Source of the DNA: Boswellia sacra
Taxonomy: Eukaryota; Streptophyta; Magnoliopsida; Sapindales; Burseraceae
Direction of reading: 5' to 3'
DNA: 64,000 nt
NCBI GenBank assembly: GCA_013180625.2
Contig: SNVD02011208.1
Span: 484,501 to 548,500, forward strand
The stretch's first letter is position 1. Every line of letters starts with the position of its first letter. The notes under the pieces are model-generated. The model did not search any database, was not told the DNA's origin, and saw nothing but the letters and a program-made list of their open reading frames with translations. Made by a program: the position numbers and the translations under genes. This document shows positions 12,046 to 22,291 of this stretch, in pieces.

Positions 12046-13228
12046 TATTTATCGTGTCATCATCTATCAAATCAAATCAAGTCGTATTAGACGGTCTAGT
12101 CGACATGACCGAGAGAAATTGTGGCAGTAATGGTGCTGGTAGAGAATGCAGTTCGTCGATGGATCAGTTTCGTTCTACACTGATGGATCAATTCGTTTTA
12201 GCTTTGAATTTTGTCAGTAAGTTCATTTTTTAGTAGCATTTATATCCATTTCATTTTTGCCATGGTGTTGTAATTCAATTTTGAAAACCTTGCACCTGGA
12301 TTCGTCTGAGGTGTGATTTGATTTGATTCATCTATTAGTATCTATTTTATGTTAAGTGGAGTCACTATTACTTCAATTCATACCTAATTTAGATGGCAAC
12401 AATTTCAGTTTGAGTTGAATGATGTTTGGATAGGTTGGGATTTGGGGTTTATTTCATTTAATCGAATTGGATTTGGAGATTTTTACATCATTGTTGTTTA
12501 TCTTTCTTGTGATAATTTGTAGGTCTTGCTTATCATTATACAATTTATATCTTACCTCCTTAACTCATTTTTGTTCTATCCCTTCCTACAAATGAGAAAC
12601 GCTACTCTTTTTACTTTGGCTTATTCATCAGAGCAATTGCTTATAATATAATATTGTGATTTTTTCATTGAAGAAACCATTTTATTCCATAGCTGTTAGA
12701 ATTGACTTTATTTGATAAATAAATGTTTACAAGTTTCAAGACTTCTTAAAGTTAGGTTAGGGAAACTAATAAAGCAATGATCATTGAAGAATTGGCACCG
12801 GTGGCTTTTTTTTTTAGTTCAATATTCACATTCAAATAATTGAAGAGGCAAACTAAATTTAGTATAACTATTTTGTTTTGCATGGATGCACCAATATCTT
12901 TTTGTTTATGCTTGTATTTTTATATTAATTACAGAGTTCTCCTATAAGGTAATTTTCACTAACTCCATTTCATCAAGATATAGGCCTTTTTTTAAGAAAT
13001 CCTCTTACTAGATTTATTTATTATTCAGATTAGTCATGGAGTTTTGAGCACTTCTTGTGTGATTACTGCAATTTTTGATTTTCTTTTTGGGTAGTTCATT
13101 CATTGATTAAATTTCTATCAAGTTGTTGCTTAATATGATATTGAAGTCAAACCTCTCAAGCTGTTATATTAAAGTTGTGTTTAATCAATTTATATTTCCA
13201 AAGCCTGACTAATTAGCCAACGCTTTTT
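12046..13228. other. Spacer between the foldback and a CACTA element
   Basis: AT-rich. One short exon-like stretch from an ATG at about 12105 (MTERNCGSNGAGRECSSSMD...) reaches a possible A|GTAAGT donor near 12216. It has no recognisable domain and no partner exon, so I note it without calling a gene. Confidence 0.5.
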
Positions 13229-13555
13229 TACCACTACAAGAATTTCTAAAATAGTTGTCCCTTTGCAATTTGTATATTTGCCAGTTTTTTTAAAAACAGT
13301 CAAATATAATTTTATTCCACTAGTCAATCCCGCCCCTTTTCAATATTTGTCACTTAATCATGTCCATTAATTTACACATTTTCCACTCATATAAAAGTAG
13401 GTCCTATTTATTCTTTCTTGCTCTCTCTTGCCCTAGCCGCTCAAAGTGAAACACTCTAAGCAACAAAACCTAATTCAACCTTAAATCCGCATCTCTTCCA
13501 GCAGCTCCAAGTGCCTCTCCATCGCTTCACGACTCCCCTCCACCGTCGCAGTGTC

Positions 13556-13755
13556 ATCGTTCCTCGTATCCACGCTCGACTCGTCGCGCTTGCATGCTCG
13601 ACTCGCTGTATGCTCGACTCCTTGCGCTTGCAGATCTAAGTCGTATGCTTGACTCACCGCACTTGCAGCTTGCCTCCACGCTTGACTCGCCGTACTTGCA
13701 CGCTCGACTCATCGCACACTCCTTTGCCTCCACGCTTGAATCCTCGCATGTGAAA
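13556..13755. repeat. GC-rich minisatellite of CTCGACTCG / CTTGCA units
   Basis: Imperfect repeats of roughly 25-30 bp built from CACGCTCGACTCGCCGTA and CTTGCATGCTCGACTC run up to the first captured exon. Several frames stay open through it, but only because the repeat lacks stop codons. Its composition is foreign to the surrounding AT-rich DNA. Confidence 0.75.
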
Positions 13756-13781
13756 AATTTTTGGCATTCGGCGGTATCCAG

Positions 13782-13967
13782 GTTTTTGGAGATGGTGATC
13801 ATCAGGTGGTGCCAGTAATGTACCCTGCATATGTTGCTGGGGCAAATGCTTTTGAAAATCAGCAACAGATGAATCGTGGGGCAAGTCTTTATGTTGTCCC
13901 TGTTTTGCCCTACACTGGAGTTCCAACAAATACTCTTATCCCGCTTACCTACAACACACCCACGAAA
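13782..13967 (+). pseudogene. Captured exon of an unnamed plant protein
   Basis: An exon of 62 codons lies between an ATCCAG acceptor and an AAA|GTATAT donor. It reads VFGDGDHQVVPVMYPAYVAG, then NQQQMNRGASLYVVPVLP and NTLIPLTYNTPTK. The pattern is clearly protein-like, and I have an impression of a conserved plant membrane-protein family with a GDGDHQVVPVMYPA segment, but I cannot name it with confidence. No other exon of the same gene is visible. It is the first of three gene pieces in the CACTA element. Confidence 0.55.
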
Positions 13968-14630
13968 GTATATTTTGTTGCCAGACTAATGATTTAACTT
14001 TGCTATTGTCCTAATGTAAATTGTTCGATTCCTGATTTGTGGCTTTTCCTTTCATAACACTGAATTTTGTGAATGTTCGAATTCACACAGCAATTGGGCT
14101 CTGTTATTTTTGATCCATGCATCCTTGTCAAGATAAAGAGGATCGCTTTCTTGTTTTGAATTGCTTTGCTGCATTTCCAATGGCTTATTCATTTGGCAGT
14201 AGACCTATATTACTAATTTTGCACGTTTGTTTACATCTACTATAAGTAAAAGATTCTTGCTTCTTGCATATTTCTATCTTAAATTTGGTATTGAAGAATG
14301 AAGTATGTGAAATACATCGTTTTTGCTGTAATTCGAAAAGGAAAAAAGAATGGTTGGGAGGTTGAAGTAAACTATCTTTTTTTAATTATTTTACTGTGCA
14401 TTGAAAGAAAAGAAAATCTGCTAGGGGACATGTATTAGGAAATTTACTAATTTCCATAGAATAACTAGTAGGTCAACCATAGATTTGCTGAAATCCTAAC
14501 AAGCTATTTTTACCATTGGAAAATAATAATCAAAATCTTACAGTGAATGCATTAATTAAAGAATGGTTGGATAATAACTATCCCATGACTAAAACTTTAA
14601 AAGAAACTGTGTGTTTTTGTGTCCTTGTAG

Positions 14631-15183
14631 ATCAAAAAAGGATGCTAAATTAGAGAAGGTCAAAAGTAAAGCTAAAGAGAACACTAAGAACGAATTGGTC
14701 CATGATGGAAAGGAGGATGGCTTGGCAAGAAGTCCTCCTAACAGTCCAGCTGGAAGTGTTGCAGCAGAGAGTAGATCTCAGGACATCCATGATTCCCATG
14801 TCACAAAGAACATTGCTGCTGATGGTTCACCACATGCTAAAGAATCACCCCATCCTAAAGAAACACAATGGTTTGTGGTCTCATTATACTTTTTTAACCA
14901 TTTTTTCTTTTCTTTTGGAGATGACCTGGAAACCACAATCTTGTGTAGGCTTTGCCTTAGTAGTAAATATTAAGGGTTTTTTTTTAAATTATAATTTAAA
15001 TTTTTTTAAATTTCTGTATATTATGCGTCATTTAACTGAACTTTTTATTATTCTTACTTGTTCAGTAATGAGGATGCTCCTGAATCTATATTTTCTGGAG
15101 ACAGAGGCTTTGATGAACCTAGTTGGGGCACATTTGATACTCATTATGATACAGAATCAGCTTGGGGTGATATGGATAACAAG
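14631..15183 (+). pseudogene. Captured exons of an EH-domain (Pan1/EH1-like) endocytic protein gene
   Basis: Two exons, 14631-14870 and 15066-15183, join in frame. They encode SKKDAKLEKVKSKAKENTK, a Ser/Pro-rich stretch with SPPNSPAGSVAAESRSQD, and then SIFSGDRGFDEPSWGTFDTH with SAWGDMDNK. The FSGD-x-x-FDEP-WGTFDT motif belongs to the C-terminal half of plant EH-domain proteins of the TPLATE endocytic complex (AtEH1/AtEH2). The EF-hand EH domains themselves are absent. Splice acceptors (CCTTGTAG, TGTTCAG) and donors (GTTTGT) are intact, so the pieces could still be spliced if transcribed from within the transposon. Confidence 0.7.
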
Positions 15184-15889
15184 GTTTGTGAGATATTATT
15201 GTTCTGGATTGCAATTAATGTGCCATGGTACATACTAGAAAGTGGTGCTGAAACCAGTGGTTCTTAGTCTGATTTATGTTTTCATGATCTTTTGATTTTT
15301 CCTTTGAATATGTGTTGGCTGCAGGAATCTTACTTTAGCATTCAAGTACAGTAGTCTCTTTTAAAATGAAGCAGGACACTACATTCTCTTTTTTACTTTA
15401 TCTTTAGCATTGGTTAATGGAAAATGAAAAGAAAAAAAGAACCTAACCCAAAATCTATTAGTTTTTCCCCTCATCTCTCTAGCCTTGATATCGCTCATGA
15501 AATATTTTTAATGCAAAATATGTTACATGTTATGTTAAACACTCACTTCAAATATGTAGGCTTCTTAACAGAAAGAGAGAGCGTTGATTTTGTCGCGTGA
15601 TAGCTTCTTTGTGATTTTATTGGAAATCTTGACACCACTGACTTAAATTGGTTATGTGTTTTGGTTAAATTTTTAGTTGTAAATAGCTTGTATCAATGAG
15701 TTGTTTAGCAGTTCCGTGTATTTGCTAGTGTAACTCTTGATCTTGCTTTGGTGAAACCAGTAAGGAAAGTCTCCAATGCTTTTATTCTTTTCTATGAGTA
15801 TTCAATTTTAATTGTCCTGACATTTACCTTTTTTAATCATAAATTAAATATATTGAGTGTTCTCAATGTATTTGGATTTTCCTCTTCAG

Positions 15890-16286
15890 GACATTTTATT
15901 CAACATTGCCCTACAAATGGTGACCCAAAGTACGATGTCAAACAATTTAAACATCCAACTGGCATCCCAAAGTCGATGCTTATTGCAAATCCAAATGGCT
16001 CATATGCTTGGCCTAGTGGTGGAGCTGCTGTTTTGAAGCCGAATGAGTAGGCTTATGTCTAATTTATGATTTAATTGTGTTTGTCCATAGAACTCTGTTG
16101 TAGGCAAGATGATTCACTGCATCCTATGTTAACGCAGGGCTGCTTTTGAGAAAGAAATTGAGGGCCTACCTTCTAAGCGTTCTGTTGGTGATCTTCCACC
16201 AGAACTCCACTGCCCATTGTGCAGGAAAGTAATGAAAGATGTTGTATTGACTAGCAAATGTTGTTTCAAGAGTTTCTGTGATAAGT
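15890..16286 (+). pseudogene. Captured exons of an RBBP6/PQT3-like E3 ligase gene (zinc knuckle and half RING)
   Basis: Two exons, 15890-16046 and 16138-16286. The first begins within a CCHC zinc knuckle (GHFIQHCPTNGDPKYDVKQ), so the two leading cysteines were on an exon that was not captured. It continues GIPKSMLIANPNGSYAWPSG. The second carries ELHCPLCRKVMKDVVLTSKC then CFKSFCDKC, the first half of a RING/U-box-like finger. This order is that of DWNN-domain proteins of the RBBP6/PQT3 family, nuclear ubiquitin ligases. The N-terminal DWNN domain and everything after the half RING are missing. Frame is kept across the intron. Confidence 0.8.
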
Positions 16287-16414
16287 GTAAGTTTCTTGTC
16301 ATGAACTGCCTGTTTTGAACAATTTTATTACTTTATTATGATCAGTTATAATTCAGCATAGTAAATTGGCATACTTTTCAGCATAGCAAATGTTTTCAGT
16401 TATCATATTTAAAA

Positions 16415-16684
16415 CTGCCAAGTATATTTTTTTTTAATTTTTGAAACTATTATACTTGGCGGCCAAAAACCGCCAAGTATATTTTTTTTAATTTTTAAAC
16501 CTATTATATTGGTGGTAAAAAACCACCAAGTATAATCAGGTGCATATTTGGCAGGTTGACAGACCGCCAAATATAGTCAAATTAACTATATTTGCCGGTG
16601 CCATTGATGGCGCTTTCAAGATCGCCAAATATATACATATTTGACGGCCAAAAACCGCTAAATATGATAATTTTTCTTGTAGTG
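16415..16684. repeat. CACTA subterminal repeats (CTTGGCGG family)
   Basis: Repeated palindromes such as CTTGGCGGCCAAAAACCGCC and TATTTGACGGCCAAAAACCG, ending at the terminal TTTTTCTTGTAGTG. They differ in sequence from the ACCGCGGGC repeats of the element at 7186, so the two CACTA elements belong to different families. Confidence 0.85.
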
Positions 16685-16687
16685 TAC

Positions 16688-19640
16688 TTTGTTTATTTGT
16701 TGAGGTAGCTTAAATAAGATCAGAGATTCTCATTTAAACTTGCATATATGTAATGTTAGGTCTTAATTAATATTTGAAGCTTTGGGAAAGCTGTAAAAAG
16801 AAATCAATGTTTTCTCTTGTAAACTCTATCTTTTCTAATTATTACTAGTAATTAAATTTAAGTTTTAATTTGTTAATTCAGTCATCTATTCTTTCTCAAA
16901 AGTTATAAATTAATATGTGAACTTTCAAGGTTATTTGCTTTGGATAAATTATTGCGTTAGTGTAGCTCTATCATTCATTGCAAATGCCAACTGTATATAT
17001 ATGCAATATTTTCTCTCATGCACCTTTCGGTAAATATTGCTTTACTTATTTAAGCTCTTGAGGATTTTTTTTTTCTAGTTATTTTTTTGAGAAACTTTAT
17101 GCTGCATGGAGTGCATTTAGGTGCTATGTTTTATATATGGATATTTGAGGCTATTAATGCAAATACAGCTCAGTGAAGTCATTAATTATACTTTTATCCT
17201 TATTCCACCTGTATAATTAATATAAAATTATTAATAAATGGGTCCAATGATTTTAAAGTAAAAGGAATGGTGGAGATGGAATGTTGAAGGGAATGAGTAA
17301 GAAATGGATGTTAAAATTAAGATTGTCAATTGCTTGTTAATTATATATATTTTTGTTAGTGTTTAATTTGCATTTAATGTTGAATCCACGTGTTGCTTTG
17401 TTTTGTGAATCTTGATCAAGATTGTCAATTGCTTTATTAATTAGTTATATTTGAATCTGAATGTATCTTAATAAGAAAGAAATGTTACATTCACATCCAC
17501 ATCCATATGCATGCAGGATCATTCAATTTTTAAGCAGGATAACTGAAAGGAAGTCTACCTAAGTTGCCATATGAACCCATGTAGCTAGTCCAAAGTCAAA
17601 AGTATCTCCTTTTCATTTTCTACTTTTTAGCCCAAAAAAAAATTATATCAAGGTTTGTGTTTTAAAAACAAGAATATGATTGCATGTAATTTATTAGATG
17701 TTCTTTGATGTATATCAATTTTAAGGAATGTCAAAGATGAATTTTAACATGTGTTTTTATGATGCATATTGTGGAGATCTATCTTGCATTTTCTTATGAC
17801 ATTGTTCCCATATCATATTAATTTGAATCTTATTTTGACCTTAATCAGATTTATAGTGTTCCTTGTAGATTACACATAAGTTTTATATGTGTCATGCTTC
17901 TCTATTTCCCTTTTCATAGCATTCACTTACCTCTCACAACTATAATAATAGTCTTATAACTTCTGATGTTGAAGATCACACGGCCAAAGGCACAACTGAG
18001 GAGGTTAACTCAACATACTCTTTTTTCTTTTTTAACTAATTATCTTTCCTCCCACATCAACTAAAATTTACATTTTTTTAGCAATATCCCCTTTTTGATG
18101 ATACCAAACAATATGATCAGCCTAACAACCCTAAAATTGATTGTACAGTCCTTTCCCCAACATAATCATAGCTTTGTACAGAGCTAGCACCTTATATGGA
18201 TTCACCTTATGCCAGTGACTTAATTTGATTTTTGTGTGATGCACTTAATAAGTATTTGAGTGCTAGTTGTTTAAATTCCAATTGTAGTACAATGTTCAGT
18301 TTAAAATCTATGAGCCATGGCGTACAAGTATGAGGTTTGGCATGCCTTATTACTGTATTTTATGGTCAATAGTTGTGTTCTCTTCTTCGTAAAATTTATT
18401 TTTATCTTGTAAGTGCTCAATGGCATTGTAATTTGGGAGTTGTGGAGTCTGCAGTGTTTGATGTAAATGTAGAGCTATGGGTAGTTCCTCATTCTCAAGA
18501 CTATTATATATCTTAATAACAACCAAGTTTTATACATACATACATACATACATATTATGTATTTTTATTTTTGAATTTGTTAAACATCATACTTGACAGC
18601 TAAAAGCCCACAAATATTATAAAAAGTGACAAATATAACTAAAAAAATCAATCTTATATGATAAATACTTATGGCTTGATATGTAACAGCTATGATACAA
18701 TTACATCTTTATGAGTTTGACCAACCCACAAATAAAGAATATTTGTCACAACCATACTTGTGGGGGGAAAATCGAATGCTTGTAGGAGAAAAACATATAT
18801 GTACGAAGATTTTTTCTAGTATATGTTATGAGCATGAAATATATACTTGTTGTGAGCATATTTACCTCTCATGATTGAAGTGTTTGGCTTTCTTTTTATC
18901 ATTAATCATTAAATGCTTTTGGGCATTTCATAGTTTTTATGTTTACCCTTGTGACTTTCTATACATATAAAATGTACACGTTAAACTCTTAAAAAGTTGA
19001 GTTAGAGTTAGGTTCAATTTAGTTGTTTAAATTTTTAGATGATATATAGGTTGCTTAGAGGTGAGAACTTCTTAATGTTGTACTTGGAGGCTATAAGTCA
19101 CAAACAATTAGTCTAATATGTGTTTGTGTTTTGCCCCATATTGTTCCTTGGAAATAATTTGAATAGATTTAGTCATTGGTTTCTAACTATATAATCATTG
19201 ATAACTCTTAATCATTTTTCAAGAGCTTATAAATTATTTCATTTTACATACAAGCTTGCAAACGAATGAGAAGCTATAGAATTAGATGGATGGGAAAGCT
19301 ATAGACTAATATGGATTAGTTACTTGAAACAATTTTAACTCTCTATCGTTTACAAGAGAACAAGTAAAAAAAAAATTAGAAGAATGAAACGTTCTTTCTA
19401 TTTATACAACATTAATCCCTTATATTAACTATTGATAGTGTTTTTTTGGCTAAGTAGTGTTAAGTTCCCCGTTTAGTAAATCTTTTACTATTTAGTTTAT
19501 ATGAAGATAAGTTTGTTGAATTATTTAAATTTTTTTAGATTTATTGGATTTTATTTGATTGTATTTTTTGAAACCAAATTTTTAGTATAAAAAAATATTG
19601 GTATTTTATGAGCTTCTACATAATTGTTATTATATTTTTA
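16688..19640. other. Intergenic region, no gene recognised
   Basis: AT-rich DNA with a (TACA)n tract near 18533-18555. At about 18585-18640 a short stretch (CATACTTGACAGCTAAAAGC) resembles the CTTGGCGG-type CACTA subterminal motif and is probably a relic. The remaining exons of the RBBP6/PQT3-like gene are not found here, which supports its capture rather than residence. Confidence 0.55.
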
Positions 19641-19644
19641 AAAT

Positions 19645-20061
19645 TTGATTAATATCATACTTGGCAGCTAAAAACAGCCAAATATTTTATTTTTAAAGAA
19701 CTTTAAAAACCATACTTGATGCCTAAAAACCAACATGTATTATTAACTTTTATATATATTTGGTAGTTTACACCAATAAGTGACCAAAGATGACAATTAA
19801 ACCATCATTTCTATACATTCTTGGCAATTTTACACCTAAAATTGACATAACAGTGAGAAATAAACTATCCAAAAGGAGGTTACATGGACCAATTACTTAT
19901 CAATCTATATGTGACAAGTATGGAATTATATATATTATATTTGATGGTTTGACCAATTGATAAAAAGACTATTTGATGGTACTATTAATGATGGTGAAAA
20001 ATTGTCAAATAGATACATATTTGACGGCTAAAAACTATCAACTATGACATTTTATTGTAGT
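19645..20061. mobile_element. Decayed CACTA right end
   Basis: CATACTTGGCAGCTAAAAAC and ACATATTTGACGGCTAAAAA followed by ACATTTTATTGTAGT mirror, with mutations, the right end of the element ending at 16684. The terminal G of GTAGTG is lost. No matching left end is found. Confidence 0.5.
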
Positions 20062-20363
20062 TAAAATATGTTGAATGAGCCTCATTCATCTTCTTTCGGG
20101 ATCCTACATGTTGTTTGGGCCACACAACTATGTGCCAAGTCTAGCCTAATTTAATGGCATTTGCACGAAGTTTTGCATAGAGTGGTGCTATGTACCTTTG
20201 AGCAAAAAAGGTCTCACTTCTTATGATACCCCATTTAAGAATTAAAAAAGGAAATTCTTTTCTTATCACACCCTTTTAAATTCCATAACTAACGTACATC
20301 CTATATTTGTCTCCCACAATAAAACTCATAAATAAACTTTTTCTATTTTTATTTTCAGCAAAA

Positions 20364-20880
20364 TGTTACAGCCTGCCCAAATCGCTTGCTAAAGTGGCCC
20401 AAAAATGCGTCAAGGCTTGGCAAGTCCAAGCCCGTTTTCTAGAACTCTCTAGCAAGCCTCCCTTGTAAATATCCAAGATATTTTTAGAAGTCTCCATGTA
20501 AATATCTAGATTCTTTTGTAGAAAGGTCGAGAGAGCAAATAACGATCGTCGGATGTATTAAATCTCAGCCGTCTATTGAGGAGGTGGCTCACTATAAGTA
20601 CCCCTCCAAGGCTCATTTGTAAAGCATCGGAAACAAGTTCTATACAAGCCTTTGGAAAGAGTTCTCAAGCAATACAAAAGCTTTCTTCCCTAGCAACACT
20701 TGTCCCTAACCTTCCAACACTTCTCTTCTCTTTGCCTTAAAGCTCTAAGCTCAACGATCATAGCCTCTCAAACTTCTTCCTAAGTGAAGCAAGCCAACCA
20801 CAAGGCTTACTTAGCAACTTTTGGGTTTGAGATGTCTAAGTACCGCACGAGCATGCTGCGTAACTTCTAAGCTCGTGACA
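20364..20880 (+). repeat. 5' LTR of the chromovirus
   Basis: TGTTACAG...GTGACA ends. A CACTATAAGTAC string near 20591 is a possible TATA element. Nearly collinear with the 3' LTR. Confidence 0.9.
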
Positions 20881-20882
20881 GT

Positions 20883-20894
20883 TGGTATCAGAGC
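20883..20894 (+). other. Primer binding site, initiator-Met tRNA type
   Basis: TGGTATCAGAGC starts two bases after the 5' LTR and is complementary to the 3' end of plant initiator methionine tRNA. Confidence 0.85.
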
Positions 20895-20917
20895 ATCGGT
20901 TCGAGCACTAGAGTGAC

Positions 20918-22291
20918 ATGGCATCTGACATTGAAGTGACTATGGAGGAGCAAGTACGCGGACGTGAGGAGCCACCTCTGCCACAACCACGCCCATAAGG
21001 CAAACGTGGCAAGTCCAAAGCTCCACCTGCGGAAGCCTTGGAGCATCGTGTTGCTAGCATAGAACAAGCCATCTCGGGGATGGACAATATGATTGAGAGT
21101 CTCACCGACCATCTTGATGGCCTAGAGACGGACTATGATGAGATCACTTAAGCCACAAAGTCTAGCATTGTCGAGTATAGCAAGTCCTATAAGGAGGATC
21201 TTCAAAATCTTACACGAGAACTCCACGGCTTGCGAACCTTTGTGGAGCACGAATTGCCGGCCGTCCGTGCCGAAATGGAGGACGTTCGCACGGAATGGGA
21301 GAGGCATCGTTGCGACCAAGCTAGCCCATCCTATACAAGTGCTAGCACACTCAACTCCATGCAAGTGCCTACTCCCACCACTTACCATGGCACCTACAAT
21401 GCCACCGAGGTCGAGAACTTCTTATTCAGCCTTGAGCAATACTTCGACGCCAAGGGTGTCCATGATGACGCTTCAAGAATCGGCATTGCGCCCACATTCC
21501 TATGGGATGCAACCCAATTATGGTGGCGTCAAAAACTCAGCGATGCGGGCAAGGGCATTTGTTCTCTCCACATATGGGAGGACTTTAAAAGGGAGCTTCG
21601 GAAGCATTTCTCCCCAAGCAATGCCGAAAAGGAGGCCAGGGGCCGCCTCTGTCGTCTAAAGCAAAGTGGCGCCATTCGAGATTACATTAAGGAGTTTACC
21701 ACCATCATCCTTGAGATCGAAGATATGTCTGACAAGGACTCCCTCTTCTACTTCCTTGATGGGCTCAAGGATTGGGCAAGAATTAAGCTCGAAAGGCGCA
21801 GCGTACAAAACCTCGATGAAGCCATAGCCGTAGCAAAGTCCCTCACGGATTATACTTCCCAATCCAAGGATAGAAAAGCCAGTCATGGCAAAGGTGGGGG
21901 AGAGAGGAGTGCCAAGAAGGACCATGGTCGAAAGGAAGGTGGTACGCGTAAATCTTTCGGAGGAGACAAGCGCAAAAAGCCTAACAAAGGTAAGTCTGAT
22001 GCCCCTAAACCTAAGAGCCCTTGTTTTATTTGTGACGGTCCTCATTGGGTGCGAGATTGCCCAAAGAGGAAGATCCTTAATGCCTTAGCGGCTCAACATA
22101 AGGGCTCATGTGGTGATGAGCTACAAGCAAAGATGGGTCCTCTACGCACCATTGGCGCCCTTAAGAGACCTACATATGCCAAGAAGGGTCTCATGTATGT
22201 AAGCGTCACTATCAATGGAAAGAATGTGCGGACGATGCTTGATAGGGAGCCATGCACAACTTTGTTTCTATTGAAGAGGCCAAACATTTAG
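20918..22291 (+). pseudogene. Chromovirus gag, with premature stops
   Basis: The frame from the ATG at 20918 (MASDIEVTMEEQVRGREEP) is broken by TAA at 20996 and TAA at 21149, then stays open to 22291. The capsid region includes ATQLWWRQKLSDAGKG and ICSLHIWEDFKRELRKHF, the usual retrotransposon gag core. A Lys-rich linker leads to the nucleocapsid zinc knuckle CFICDGPHWVRDC (CX2CX4HX4C). The frame runs into the start of the protease and ends at a frameshift in its active site. Two N-terminal stops prevent a full-length product. Confidence 0.85.

Larger units (their letters stand above)
13232..16684. mobile_element. Non-autonomous CACTA transposon carrying exons of three different host genes
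   Basis: The left end is CACTACAAGAATTTC and the right end is AATTTTTCTTGTAGTG, its inverted match. The 3-bp flanks are identical: TAC at 13229-13231 and at 16685-16687. Subterminal repeats of TATTTGCC / CTTGGCGGCCAAAAACCGCC type lie at about 13265-13310 and 16415-16684. The interior begins with a pyrimidine-rich leader-like stretch and a minisatellite, followed by exons of an unnamed protein, an EH-domain protein and an RBBP6/PQT3-like protein, all on the plus strand with introns and splice sites kept. There is no transposase. This is the structure called Pack-CACTA or transduplicating CACTA. Confidence 0.92.

Noticed and set aside
13594..13865. Coding sequence through the CTCGACTCG repeat on both strands
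   Set aside because: Open frames occur in several phases because the repeat lacks stop codons; the protein-like sequence starts only at the acceptor at 13781.
15890..16286. Resident RBBP6/PQT3-like E3 ligase gene
   Set aside because: The DWNN domain and the rest of the RING are absent upstream and downstream, and the exons lie between CACTA ends with matching target duplications; a captured fragment fits better.
20883..20894. tRNA gene at the TGGTATCAGAGC string
   Set aside because: Only the 12-base complement of a tRNA 3' end is present, directly after an LTR; it is a primer binding site. The same applies to 38982-38993.
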